NCBI GenBank assembly: GCA_005883415.1
Contig: VAWT01000158.1
Span: 1-33,117, forward strand
Length of the DNA: 33,117 nucleotides
Reading direction: 5' to 3'
From: Actinomycetota bacterium
GTDB lineage: Bacteria; Actinomycetota; Thermoleophilia; Solirubrobacterales; Solirubrobacteraceae
Of this stretch, positions 1 through 6,992 are shown in pieces. A program made the position numbers and the translations under genes. How positions within the stretch are numbered: position 1 is the first letter of the stretch; each line of letters starts with the position of its first letter. The notes under the pieces were generated by a model. It had not been told where the DNA came from, made no database searches, and saw only the letters and a list, made by a program, of their open reading frames with translations.

Positions 1-743
1 TCATCTCCTCCGGACTGGCCAAGTGGGGCCAGACCTCGCGGCTTACGCTGCTGCTTCCGCACGGCTACGAGGGCTCAGGTCCGGAGCACTCCTCGAGCCG
101 CGTCGAGCGGTTCCTACAGCTTGCAGCCGAGGGGAACATCCGAGTCGCGAACTGCACCACCCCGGCGCAGTACTTCCATCTGCTCCGCCGCCAAGCGCGG
201 ATCGCAAAGCAGCGTCCGCTGGTGATCATGACTCCCAAGAGCCTGCTGCGGCTGCCGCAGGCCACCTCGCCGATCGCGGATCTGGCCGAGGGGCGCTTCC
301 GCCCAGTCCTGGCAGAACCGGGGGTCGACAACGAGACGGTGACGCGGTTGATCCTGTGCACCGGCAAGATCTACTACGACCTGGTGGGCTCCTCCGTCCG
401 TAAGGAGAATCCGGGTGTGGCGGTGGGCCGGGTCGAGCTCCTGTACCCCTTCCCGCAGGCTGAGATCCTGGAGCTGGTGGCTTCGTATCCACGGCTCCAC
501 GAGGTCGTCTGGGTCCAGGAGGAGCCGCGCAACATGGGCGCCCGGGCGTTCATGTCTCCGCGCCTTTTGCAGATCCTCCCCGCGCACCTGCATTTCGGCT
601 ACGTCGGGAGGCCGGAGCGCGCCGCCTCCGGCGAGGGCTACCCCGTCGCCCACGCGCACGAGCAGAATCGGATCGTCACCACGGCGATGGACCTGCGCCA
701 GCCGGTGTCTCAGTATCCGCGCAAGCTGCCCGGCGAGCGCTAG
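1..743 (+). CDS. sucA: 2-oxoglutarate dehydrogenase E1 / Kgd, C-terminal end (partial)
   Basis: The reading frame is open from base 3 to the TAG at 741-743, giving about 246 residues; the 5' part lies outside the window. The opening segment contains LPHGYEGSGPEHSSSRVERF, the very conserved thiamine-diphosphate E1 signature of 2-oxoglutarate dehydrogenases (LPHGYEGQGPEHSSAR-like), followed by LVIMTPKSLLR, RLILCTGKIYYDL and VVWVQEEPRNMGA, all typical of the C-terminal domain. The enzyme decarboxylates 2-oxoglutarate in the TCA cycle; in actinobacteria the E1 is often part of the larger Kgd/SucA protein, which cannot be judged here because the N-terminus is missing. The next gene starts 6 bases downstream. 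Family assignment is very secure; E1-only versus Kgd fusion is open. Confidence 0.96.
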   Translation, partial: ISSGLAKWGQTSRLTLLLPHGYEGSGPEHSSSRVERFLQLAAEGNIRVANCTTPAQYFHLLRRQARIAKQRPLVIMTPKSLLRLPQATSPIADLAEGRFRPVLAEPGVDNETVTRLILCTGKIYYDLVGSSVRKENPGVAVGRVELLYPFPQAEILELVASYPRLHEVVWVQEEPRNMGARAFMSPRLLQILPAHLHFGYVGRPERAASGEGYPVAHAHEQNRIVTTAMDLRQPVSQYPRKLPGER

Positions 744-749
744 CGCGCG

Positions 750-1031
750 GTGGGTCGCGTCGAGCGCGAGGAGCGGATCCTCGAGCGCATCAGGGCAACC
801 CCGCCGGGCTTTGTCCGCACATACGGCGACGTCTCGCCCGGTGCTCCGCGGGTGGCGGGGGCGGTGCTGAGCGCGTGTCACGACGAATCCCTCCCCTGGC
901 ACAGGATCGTGCGCGCCGACGGGACGCTGGCCAAGGGAGGGCGCCAGCGGGCGCTGCTCGACGCCGAAGGAGTTCCCTTCCGGGGATCCCGGGTCGACAT
1001 GCGAATCGCGCGAGTACCCGATCAGCCATGA
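750..1031 (+). CDS. atl: Alkyltransferase-like protein (ATL), MGMT fold with Trp replacing the acceptor Cys
   Basis: A 93-residue protein with a GTG start. It matches the C-terminal DNA-binding domain of O6-methylguanine-DNA methyltransferase: TYGDVS near residue 24, the helix-turn-helix Arg finger region (APRVAGAVL, Arg34), and SLPWHRIVRADG at 48-59. In true MGMTs the active-site motif is PCHRV; here it is PWHRI, with Trp50 in place of the alkyl-acceptor Cys. Known ATL proteins (E. coli YbaZ, S. pombe Atl1) carry this substitution, bind O6-alkylguanine without repairing it, and flag it for nucleotide excision repair. The length (about 100 residues, no N-terminal MGMT domain) also fits ATL. 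The stop overlaps the next ATG (ATGA at 1028-1031), so it is translationally coupled to yjbQ. Role by homology. Confidence 0.88.
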   Translation: MGRVEREERILERIRATPPGFVRTYGDVSPGAPRVAGAVLSACHDESLPWHRIVRADGTLAKGGRQRALLDAEGVPFRGSRVDMRIARVPDQP

Positions 1032-1459
1032 ACGGAGCGTGGGTTCAGCGAGTGATCGAGCTCGCTCCCAGACCGCGCGGATTTCACCTGGTGACAAGCG
1101 AGGTCGTCGAGGCGCTGCCCGAGCTCTCAGATGTCCAGACCGGGCTGCTCCACCTGCTGATCCAGCACACGTCCGCGTCGCTGTCGTTGAACGAGAATGC
1201 CTCACCCGACGTGCGGCGCGACCTGGAGACGTGGTTCAACGAGGCCGTGCCGGAGCGCGCTTCGTACTGGACCCACACGCTGGAAGGTCCCGAGGACATG
1301 CCGGCCCACGTCAAGGCAGCGCTCCTTGGCCCCTCGCTCTCGCTCCCGGTGGCCGGAGGTCGCCTGGCGCTCGGCACCTGGCAGGGGATCTACCTGTGCG
1401 AGCATCGCGACCGCGGGGGCACCCGTACGGTGGTTGCAACGCTATGGGGAGCCGGATAG
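1028..1459 (+). CDS. yjbQ: YjbQ/UPF0047 family protein
   Basis: 143 residues, starting at the ATG that overlaps the ATL stop. The family signature is nearly complete: LIQHTSASLSLNENASPDV, HTLEGPEDMPAHVKAALLG and GRLALGTWQGIYLCEHRDRG. These hold the conserved His and Glu residues that line the trimer's putative metal or active site. Members are small, widespread proteins; E. coli YjbQ has reported weak thiamin phosphate synthase activity, but its physiological role is unsettled. Length matches the family (about 130-145). Coupling to an alkyl-DNA damage sensor is a context observation only. Start choice is firm because of the ATGA overlap. Confidence 0.93.
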   Translation: MNGAWVQRVIELAPRPRGFHLVTSEVVEALPELSDVQTGLLHLLIQHTSASLSLNENASPDVRRDLETWFNEAVPERASYWTHTLEGPEDMPAHVKAALLGPSLSLPVAGGRLALGTWQGIYLCEHRDRGGTRTVVATLWGAG

Positions 1460-1460
1460 G

Positions 1461-1499
1461 CTGAGCGCCGCTCAGCCCCGGGCGGCACGACTCGCCGCC
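1461..1499 (+). terminator. Two small hairpins after yjbQ (terminator-like, no U-tract)
   Basis: CTGAGC-gcc-GCTCAG (1461-1475) and GGCGGC-n7-GCCGCC (1481-1499) follow the yjbQ stop at once and precede the ribosome-binding site of the SGNH gene. There is no T-run, so intrinsic termination is only a possibility; they may instead be leader structures of the lipase mRNA. Confidence 0.3.
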
Positions 1500-1533
1500 C
1501 GCCAGGGCGGAACGTCTTAGGGAGGTTTCTCGG

Positions 1534-2391
1534 ATGCGCCACGTCTGTCGGGTGATTGGTCTTTGTTTGGCTGCCGCGGTGCTGGTTCCGGCCGCGGCCT
1601 GGGCCGCGACCGGGCCGTACGTGTCGCTGGGCGACTCGTACACGTCGGCTCCGCTGGTCCCGTTCCAGACGGGCAACCCGCCGGGCTGTGGCCGCTCCAC
1701 CAATAACTACCCCTCCGATGTGACGCGCGTGATCCAACCGCGCACGTTCACCGACGTCAGCTGCGGAAGCGCCACCACCGCCAACATGACCCAGCCGCAG
1801 TCGGTGCCGGGCGGCGGGACGAACCCGCCCCAGTTCAACGCGCTGGCGCCGGGCGAGAAACTGGTGACTGTGGGCATCGGCGGCAACGACGCCGGACTGA
1901 TCGGGGTGGCAGAGACGTGCGCCGAGCTGGATCTCTTCTCTCCCACGGGCACCAACTGCAAGGACCACTACACGGCGTCGGGCTCCGATCCGAACGTGGC
2001 GGCGATTAACGCCACCGGTCCGAAAGTGGCTGCGGTGATCCAGGGCATCCACCGGCGGGCACCCTCGTCGCGGGTGTTGGTCGTCGGCTACCCGGACGGG
2101 CTCCCGGTCGACGGCTCGAACTGCTGGCCGGTCGTGCCGCTTTCCTCCGGCGACATCGCGTACTTCAACTCGCTCGAGGAGCAACTCAACTCGGTCCTTT
2201 CCCAGGATGCCTCGAGCAACGGGGCGACGTACGTCGATACCTTCACCTCCAGCATCGGCCACGACGCATGTAAGGCGCCTGGAGTGGCATGGGTGAACGG
2301 AATCGTTCCCAATTCGGTGGCCTATCCGCTGCACCCCAACCAGGCAGGCGAGCAGAACATGGCAAACCAGGTGCTGTTGGCGGTCGGCTAG
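1534..2391 (+). CDS. Secreted SGNH/GDSL hydrolase (lipase/esterase-like)
   Basis: 285 residues. The ATG at 1534 has a clear GGAGG at 1521-1525, one of the few strong Shine-Dalgarno sequences here. Residues 1-25 form a Sec signal peptide (basic start, hydrophobic core, AWA-AT cleavage). The mature protein shows the four SGNH blocks: GDSY (nucleophile Ser35), SCGSATT, GGND, and the C-terminal LHPN with the catalytic His. Paired cysteines (GCGRS, SCGS, TCAE, NCKD, NCWP, DACK) suggest disulfides, as in the Streptomyces secreted SGNH lipases it resembles. It probably hydrolyses ester bonds of lipids or polysaccharides outside the cell; the substrate cannot be read from sequence. It is followed by about 200 non-coding bases. 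Confidence 0.9.
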   Translation: MRHVCRVIGLCLAAAVLVPAAAWAATGPYVSLGDSYTSAPLVPFQTGNPPGCGRSTNNYPSDVTRVIQPRTFTDVSCGSATTANMTQPQSVPGGGTNPPQFNALAPGEKLVTVGIGGNDAGLIGVAETCAELDLFSPTGTNCKDHYTASGSDPNVAAINATGPKVAAVIQGIHRRAPSSRVLVVGYPDGLPVDGSNCWPVVPLSSGDIAYFNSLEEQLNSVLSQDASSNGATYVDTFTSSIGHDACKAPGVAWVNGIVPNSVAYPLHPNQAGEQNMANQVLLAVG

Positions 2392-2495
2392 GCGTCCGTC
2401 CGCCTTGGACCGAGCCTGTCGACGACACCGCAGATACGTTGGGGCTATTTCGACAGCCTCTGCCCCGCCGTCTCGGCCACCCTCTCCGGGGCCGC

Positions 2496-2533
2496 CTTGA
2501 TGACGCGATTCTGGCAACCTGTGAGCCATCAAG
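2496..2533. promoter_or_regulatory. Inverted repeat upstream of mreB
   Basis: CTTGATG (2496-2502) and CATCAAG (2527-2533) form a perfect 7-bp inverted repeat separated by 24 bases, within the 202-base gap between the SGNH gene and mreB. It could be a protein-binding site for mreB control. No convincing -35/-10 pair is seen in this gap, and the arms are short enough to arise by chance. Confidence 0.25.
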
Positions 2534-2578
2534 ATTCGTAGAAATGGCCTGAAGCACCACACCGCCCGCCGTCACCTG

Positions 2579-2595
2579 ACCCCCAGTCTGGGGGT
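2579..2595. promoter_or_regulatory. 17-bp palindrome overlapping the mreB start
   Basis: ACCCCCAG-T-CTGGGGGT is a perfect 8+1+8 palindrome ending in the first two bases of the GTG at 2594. Its right half also provides a G-rich Shine-Dalgarno-like tract 8 bases before the alternative ATG at 2603. A one-base centre is too tight for an RNA hairpin, so it looks more like an operator or a symmetric DNA element; a regulator bound here would block mreB initiation. Function is inferred. Confidence 0.4.
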
Positions 2596-3625
2596 GCACG
2601 ACATGGCGATCGACCTCGGGACGGCGAACACGCTCGTCTACGTGGCCGGACGGGGGATCGTGGTATCTGAGCCGTCGGTCGTCGCCTCGGACGTCGAGAC
2701 AGGTCTCGTCCACGCCGTCGGCTCCGAGGCGGAGCGGATGATCGGCCGCACGCCGGCCACCATCTCCGCCACCCGGCCGCTGCGCCACGGCGTGATCGCT
2801 GACTTCGAGCCGACCGAGGAGATGCTGCGGTACTTCATCCGCAGGGTGCTCGACCGCCGCCACGCCCACCCGCGGCTGATCGTCTGCGCACCTTCGGGTG
2901 TGACCGAGGTGGAGAAGCGCGCCGTCGAGGAGGCGTCGCTCGCCGCCGGAGCCAGGAGGGTGCACCTGATCGAGGAGCCGATTGCAGCCGCGATCGGCGC
3001 CGGGATGCCGATCGAAGAGCCCGTCGGGCGGATGGTGGTCGACGTCGGCGGGGGGACCAGCGAGATGGCCGTCATCTCGCTCGGGGGAATCGTCGTCTAC
3101 CGCTCCATTCGGATCGGCGGCTACGAGATGGACGACGCGATCGCCCACTACCTGCGCGCCAGGTACCACCTGGCGATCGGGTCCCGGACCGCGGAGACGA
3201 TCAAGATCGCGATCGGCTCGGCGATCCCGCTGGCCCAGGAGGACTCCTTCCACGTCAAGGGACGTCACCTACTCACCGGACTGCCCACCAGCGTCGAGCT
3301 TCGCAGCGAGGAAGTGCGCGAGGCGATCGCCGGTCCCATCGGGGAGATCCTGCAGTCCATCCGTGACACGCTCGAGGAGACCCCGCCCGAGTTGGCCTCG
3401 GACCTGGCGCGCGACGGGATCCTGCTCGTCGGCGGCGGAACGCTCGTCAGGGGGTTCCCGGAGCGGGTGGCCGAGGAGACCGGAATGCCGGTGGTCCGCT
3501 CCGAGTCACCGTTGACCTGCGTCGCGTTCGGGTCGGGGGCCGCTCTGGACCACTTCGACCAGATCGTCACCACGGGGCGCGGCCCGCGGACCGACCTGGT
3601 GACGCCCGATTGGCGCGTGTCGTAG
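2594..3625 (+). CDS. mreB: Rod-shape-determining protein MreB (actin-like ATPase)
   Basis: 343 residues from GTG 2594, or 340 from ATG 2603, which has the better-spaced G-rich tract. Actin-fold ATPase blocks are intact: phosphate-1 AIDLGTANTLVYVAGRGIVV at the N-terminus, RPLRHGVIADFEPTEEMLRYF, CAPSGVTEVEKRAVEEAS, EEPIAAAIGAG, phosphate-2 VDVGGGTSEMAVISLGGIV, and the adenosine motif LVGGGTLVRGFPERV. MreB polymerises under the membrane and directs cell-wall synthesis in rods. Length equals the family norm. Unlike the usual mreBCD arrangement it stands alone: no mreC, mreD, pbp2 or rodA adjoins, and the next gene is convergent. It may be an additional paralogue or a detached copy. Confidence 0.95.
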   Translation: MHDMAIDLGTANTLVYVAGRGIVVSEPSVVASDVETGLVHAVGSEAERMIGRTPATISATRPLRHGVIADFEPTEEMLRYFIRRVLDRRHAHPRLIVCAPSGVTEVEKRAVEEASLAAGARRVHLIEEPIAAAIGAGMPIEEPVGRMVVDVGGGTSEMAVISLGGIVVYRSIRIGGYEMDDAIAHYLRARYHLAIGSRTAETIKIAIGSAIPLAQEDSFHVKGRHLLTGLPTSVELRSEEVREAIAGPIGEILQSIRDTLEETPPELASDLARDGILLVGGGTLVRGFPERVAEETGMPVVRSESPLTCVAFGSGAALDHFDQIVTTGRGPRTDLVTPDWRVS

Positions 3626-3669
3626 CACCGGCCACGCGCGGGGCGCGAGGCGGGTGACGGCGGCCATCA

Positions 3670-3683
3670 CTGCGCAAGCGCAG
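3670..3683. terminator. Short dyad between convergent mreB and ychF
   Basis: CTGCGC-aa-GCGCAG lies in the 99-base gap between the mreB stop and the ychF stop. The loop is only two bases and no T-run follows, so it is a weak candidate. The rest of the gap shows no gene. Confidence 0.22.
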
Positions 3684-3724
3684 GCAGGTTCTGTGTGGAG
3701 CGCCGCGATTGCGCAGCGCGATCG

Positions 3725-4807
3725 TCAGGGTGAGGTGAACCGAATCAACACCACGTCGCCGTCGGCGACCACGTAATCCCGTCCCTCGATCCGTAGCGTC
3801 CCACGCTCACGCGCGGCGGCGTACCCGCCCGCGTCGACCAGCTCATCCCAGGGGATCACCTCCGCCCGCACGAAGCCCCGCTGCATGTCGGTGTGAATCA
3901 GCCCCGCGGCGTCCCAAGCCGTGGCGCCGCGCCGGATGTGCCAGGACTGTGCCGGCTTGTCCCTGTCGGCGGTGAAGAACGCGATCAGCTCTAGGAGCGA
4001 AAAGGCGCCGCGCACGACCGCCTCCAGGCCCGAGCGCTCCAGGCCCAGGTCGGAGCGCATGGAGTCCGCCTCGGCGTCATCCAGCTCCGCCAGCTCGGCC
4101 TCAAGGCGCGCTGAGATCGCCACCGCCCGGGCCCCCGTCGAGCGCGCATGGTCCTCGAGCGGCTCAGGGACAGAATCAGCTCCCTCCTCAATGTTGGCGA
4201 CATACAGGACCGGCTTCGCGCTCAGCGGGGAGAGCAGCTTCACAACCTCTGGTGCGTCCGCCGGCGGTGGGACGGTGCGGGCCGGCCGACCCGCCTGCAG
4301 CGCTGCGATCAGATCCCGCAGCCAGCCCTCCTCGGCAATCGCATGGCGCTCGCCCCCCTTGGCGGCCTTCGAGACCCGTTCGAGCCTACGCTCGGCCTGC
4401 TCGAGGTCGGCGTACATCAGCTCGGTCTCGACCGTCTCGGCGTCCCTCAGAGGATCCACCCGGCCGTCCGGGTGAACCACGTTGGGGTCGTCGTGGACGC
4501 GAACCACGTGCACGATGGCGTCCGTTTCCCGAATGTTCGCCAGGAACTGGTTGCCAAGTCCTTCGCCCCGGTGGGCGCCCGCCACCAGCCCGGCAATGTC
4601 ACGGAACTCGATCGTGTCCGGCACCACCTTCGATGCCTTCGCCGCCGGCGCCACGGCCTCGAGCCGCTGGTCGGAGACGGGCACAACGGCGACGTTGGGT
4701 TCGATCGTGGTGAAGGGGTAGTTGGCGATGTCCGCGGCGGCGCCGGTCAGGGCCGTGAACAGCGAGGACTTGCCGGCGTTGGGAAGGCCCACGATTCCGA
4801 CCTTCAA
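3725..4807 (-). CDS. ychF: Ribosome-binding ATPase YchF (OLA1 family)
   Basis: 360 residues, the family length (about 363). It starts at TTG (4805-4807) with GGGAGG seven bases upstream inside the end of the PAP2 gene. G1/P-loop GLPNAGKSS at 7-15, YPFTTIEPNVAVVPVSD, the switch region DIAGLVAGAHRGEGLGNQFL, and the family-specific VANIEE in place of NKxD, which makes YchF prefer ATP over GTP. The C-terminal TGS domain is present (FFTADRDKPAQSWHIRRGATAWDAAGLIH...MQRGFVRAEVIPWDELV). YchF/OLA1 binds ribosomes and is linked to stress responses and to translation at non-standard starts. Last gene of a minus-strand operon (mce, DUF3107-like, PAP2, ychF). Confidence 0.97.
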   Translation of the reverse strand: MKVGIVGLPNAGKSSLFTALTGAAADIANYPFTTIEPNVAVVPVSDQRLEAVAPAAKASKVVPDTIEFRDIAGLVAGAHRGEGLGNQFLANIRETDAIVHVVRVHDDPNVVHPDGRVDPLRDAETVETELMYADLEQAERRLERVSKAAKGGERHAIAEEGWLRDLIAALQAGRPARTVPPPADAPEVVKLLSPLSAKPVLYVANIEEGADSVPEPLEDHARSTGARAVAISARLEAELAELDDAEADSMRSDLGLERSGLEAVVRGAFSLLELIAFFTADRDKPAQSWHIRRGATAWDAAGLIHTDMQRGFVRAEVIPWDELVDAGGYAAARERGTLRIEGRDYVVADGDVVLIRFTSP

Positions 4808-4809
4808 CG

Positions 4810-5307
4810 TCAGGCCTCCCTCCCGGCCTGCGAAGAAGGAGCGGGCCAGGCCTCTGCGATCGCCGTGCCTAGCAGCGCGCCGGCCAGCACGTCGCTCGGG
4901 TAGTGGACGCCGAGGTACGGCCGGCTGAGGGCGAACGCGACCGCGGCTGCATACAGCGGCCCGGTGGGCGCCAGGCCACGGAAGGCCCGGGTGGCGGCGA
5001 AGGATGTCGTGCAGTGGGCGCTCGGAAACGACAGACGCGAGACCGTCGAGGTCAGCGGCGGTAGGCCTTTGAGCTCTGGCCGGCGCCGCCGCACGGCGAG
5101 CTTGACAAGGAAGTTCAGGCCGTATGACGCGGCCACGATCCTCATGCCGCGCGACCAGCGCCGGCGGTGATCGGGGCCTCGGTCGAGCACGGCACCACCG
5201 CCTCCGATGAGCAACCAGCAGGCGCCGTGCTCGCCCAGGCGGGAGTAGGCGGCGACGAGCCGCTCCAGAGCCGGGGGATGCAAGCGCGTGCGGGCGCCGA
5301 GCAGCAA
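4810..5307 (-). CDS. PAP2-family membrane phosphatase
   Basis: 165 residues from TTG 5307. All three acid-phosphatase motifs are present: K69-x6-R76P77, PSAH at 95-98, and SRPYLGVHYPSD at 128-139 (SR-x5-H-x3-D), giving the catalytic His pair and Asp. Hydrophobic helices surround them, so it probably sits in the membrane and dephosphorylates lipid phosphates such as phosphatidic acid, phosphatidylglycerophosphate or undecaprenyl pyrophosphate. The frame continues upstream of the TTG to about 5400 with family-like residues (YKALRELDCALLLGARTR) but has no ATG or GTG there, so the true start may be upstream and non-standard, for example CTG at 5353-5355. Two bases separate its stop from the ychF start. 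Confidence 0.87.
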   Translation of the reverse strand: MLLGARTRLHPPALERLVAAYSRLGEHGACWLLIGGGGAVLDRGPDHRRRWSRGMRIVAASYGLNFLVKLAVRRRRPELKGLPPLTSTVSRLSFPSAHCTTSFAATRAFRGLAPTGPLYAAAVAFALSRPYLGVHYPSDVLAGALLGTAIAEAWPAPSSQAGREA

Positions 5308-5359
5308 CGCGCAGTCCAGCTCGCGGAGCGCCTTGTAGATGACCGGAGCGCTCAGTGAC

Positions 5360-5584
5360 TCAGGTCCCGAATCCGACCCGATGCTCTTCGTGGTCGACGA
5401 TCACGTACACGACCTTGGTCAAGTCGACAGCCACGGTCCCCGCCTCGGCGGTCAGGTCGTGCCATCCGTCGGAGCCGAGGGCGTTGCGAAGCTTCGTCAA
5501 CTCGGCGGGCTCCACACGCGCCGCGAGCGTCTGGCCCCCTAGGAACCCGATGCTGATCTTGTGTGGCTTCTCGTTGGCCGCCAT
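5360..5584 (-). CDS. Small DUF3107-like protein
   Basis: 74 residues. The pattern KISIGFLGGQTLAARVEPAELTKLRNAL, then a loop, then VAVDLTKVVYVIVDHEEHRVGFGT resembles actinobacterial DUF3107: an N-terminal beta strand, a helix, and a C-terminal strand of the type 'vpadkIaYVei'. Function unknown. The ATG overlaps the stop of the epimerase gene (bases 5582-5586), so the two are translationally coupled. No membrane or signal segment. The family call is by pattern only; the coding status is supported by the overlap and by GC-rich third codon positions. Confidence 0.72.
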   Translation of the reverse strand: MAANEKPHKISIGFLGGQTLAARVEPAELTKLRNALGSDGWHDLTAEAGTVAVDLTKVVYVIVDHEEHRVGFGT

Positions 5585-5994
5585 CAGTGACCGTTCGCCG
5601 GTTGCACGAGCTCTGTGAGCACGCCGCCGGTCGAGGTGGGGTGCAGGAATGCCACCCGCGAGCCGCGGATCCCTATCCGTGGCTGCTCATCGATCAGCCG
5701 CAGCCCGGCGCTGGCCAGCCTCTCGAGCGTCTGCTGCACGTCTCCGACGCGGTAGGCCACATGGTGAAGCCCCGTCCCCCGGCGCGAGATGAATTTCCCC
5801 ACGGCGGTCTCTGGTCCCAGCGGCTGGAGCAGTTCTACGTGCCCGGCTCCGACATCGAGCAGTGCCGCATCGACGCCCTGTTCGGTGACCTTCTCCCGGT
5901 GGATCAGCGGCATCCCGAACGTGTCACGGTACAGGGCCAGCGCGGCCTCGATGTCCTCGACGGCCACCCCAACGTGGTCGATTACCTCAAGCAT
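5584..5994 (-). CDS. mce: Methylmalonyl-CoA epimerase
   Basis: 136 residues from the ATG at 5992-5994. I chose it over an upstream in-frame ATG at 6099 because homology begins exactly at MLEVIDHVGVAVEDIE and the upstream extension is low-complexity. VOC/glyoxalase fold: metal ligands H7 (IDHVGVAV), E54 (HVELLQPLG), H78 (GTGLHHVAYRV) and E128 (GGVLTELVQP); the phrase HPTSTGGVLTELVQP is diagnostic of this subfamily. It interconverts (2R)- and (2S)-methylmalonyl-CoA between propionyl-CoA carboxylase and methylmalonyl-CoA mutase, feeding succinyl-CoA to the TCA cycle. First gene of the mce-DUF3107-PAP2-ychF operon, with a TATCCT box 9 bases upstream. Confidence 0.93.
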   Translation of the reverse strand: MLEVIDHVGVAVEDIEAALALYRDTFGMPLIHREKVTEQGVDAALLDVGAGHVELLQPLGPETAVGKFISRRGTGLHHVAYRVGDVQQTLERLASAGLRLIDEQPRIGIRGSRVAFLHPTSTGGVLTELVQPANGH

Positions 5995-6003
5995 GGGCGG
6001 CTG

Positions 6004-6009
6004 AGGATA
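6004..6009 (-). promoter_or_regulatory. -10-like TATCCT before mce (leaderless candidate)
   Basis: On the minus strand TATCCT (TAnnnT) lies 9 bases before the mce ATG, and no Shine-Dalgarno sequence is present. Transcription starting about 7-9 bases past the hexamer would give a leaderless mRNA. No clear -35 is seen. Confidence 0.42.
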
Positions 6010-6016
6010 CTGGCGA

Positions 6017-6956
6017 TCATTCCACCCGCTCCATCCTGGGGTTGGGCGAGTAGGTCCGTCCCACCTTGGCGCATGGGCGGCCCTCGAGCAGCACGACATC
6101 GGCGGTGAAGTCGTTCTGGCCCCGGATCAGCGAGGACCCGACCCCGTACGCATCGACCGGTACGGCGAGGGCCTCAAATTCATTGATGCGCGTTGCGTTG
6201 AAGCCTCCGCTGGCCACAATTCTCACATCCTGAAAGCCAGCCTGATCGAGGGCGCGTCGCACCTTCTCGACCAGCTGGGGGTTGACGCCGACGGGGGTGA
6301 AGCTGCCCATCTCATCGATCAGTGAGCGGTCGACGAGCTGCTCGGAGGTGTCCAGCCGCACCCCCCACAGCTTCGGACCGAGGGCCTCCGCCACCGCCAG
6401 CGCGGTCTTGATCGAGTCGTTCTCGAAGTCCACCAAGACGGTGATGTTCATCTCCCCGTGGAAGCGGTCGGCGAACAGGGCCGCCGCTTTGACCGTGTCG
6501 CCGCCGTAGGCCGCGATCAGTCCGTGGGGCACCGTGCCGATCCCTCGGCCGCCCCACCATGACGCCTGGGCGTCGGTTGAGACGCCGATCGCGCCGGCCA
6601 CGTGGGCGCTCCAGCCGTCGCCGGTCTGCACCAACCAGTGGTCGTGACGGGCGGGGAAGTAGAAGATCTGCTTGCCACGGGCTGCCTCCACCACCTCCGC
6701 CACGTTGCGCATGATCAGCGAGCGGCGGGCCATGCAGCCTAGGTAGACCGTCTCGAGATGGGCGAACAAGCTGTAGTCGCCCTCGATCGTCATCACGGTG
6801 AAAAACCTGCATCGTGACGGTGGGGTGATGGCCCTCCGCCTCGAGCAGGCTCTTGGTGTGGACGAAGTACGCGTCCGAGTAGTAGCCCTCGCGGATGCGC
6901 TCGACCGGAAGACGGAAGATCGCCGGATCCAGTCGGGTAGCAACCTGGGTAGACAT
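6017..6956 (-). pseudogene. pncB: Nicotinate phosphoribosyltransferase, frameshifted with an internal deletion
   Basis: Two frames together encode one protein. From ATG 6956 the first frame reads MSTQVATRLDPAIFRLPVER, REGYYSDAYFVHTKSLLEAEG and HPTVTMQVFH, then loses homology. From about 6800 to the stop at 6017 the second frame reads TVMTIEGDYSLFAHLETVYLG, FPARHDHWLVQTGDGWSAHVAGA, ASWWGGRGIGTVPHGLIAAYGGD, VLVDFENDS and RIVASGGFNATRI. These are strong signatures of NAD-salvage nicotinate phosphoribosyltransferases, which make nicotinate mononucleotide from nicotinate and PRPP. As I recall the family, MQVF and WETVMTIEGDY are separated by roughly 50-60 residues that are absent here; both joined ends can be written with the 12-mer ACCGTGATGACG (minus strand, 6788-6799) in different frames. 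The product is probably inactive unless the sequence is wrong. Confidence 0.82.
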
Positions 6957-6962
6957 GGAGCG

Positions 6963-6980
6963 AGTTTATTCGGGTAGGGT
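6963..6980. promoter_or_regulatory. Divergent -10-like boxes for pncB and the P450 gene
   Basis: In a 36-base gap between divergent starts, the minus strand has TAAACT (6963-6968) exactly 6 bases before the pncB ATG, and the plus strand has TAGGGT (6975-6980) 12 bases before the P450 GTG. Neither gene has a Shine-Dalgarno sequence. The gap is AT-richer than its surroundings. Both hexamers fit the actinobacterial TAnnnT consensus; -35 elements are not evident. Confidence 0.5.
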
Positions 6981-6992
6981 CGTCTCCGGTTC

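Noticed and set aside
750-1031. Active O6-methylguanine-DNA methyltransferase
   Set aside because: The acceptor Cys of PCHR is Trp (PWHR) and the N-terminal domain is absent, so it cannot accept an alkyl group.
1390-2562. Minus-strand 390-codon frame opposite the SGNH gene
   Set aside because: Shadow composition and no recognisable domain; the plus strand has a signal peptide and SGNH motifs with a strong ribosome-binding site.
2243-3268. Minus-strand 341-codon frame opposite mreB
   Set aside because: Typical antisense shadow in GC-rich DNA, rich in Arg/Gly/His/Pro, with no motif; mreB on the other strand is unambiguous.
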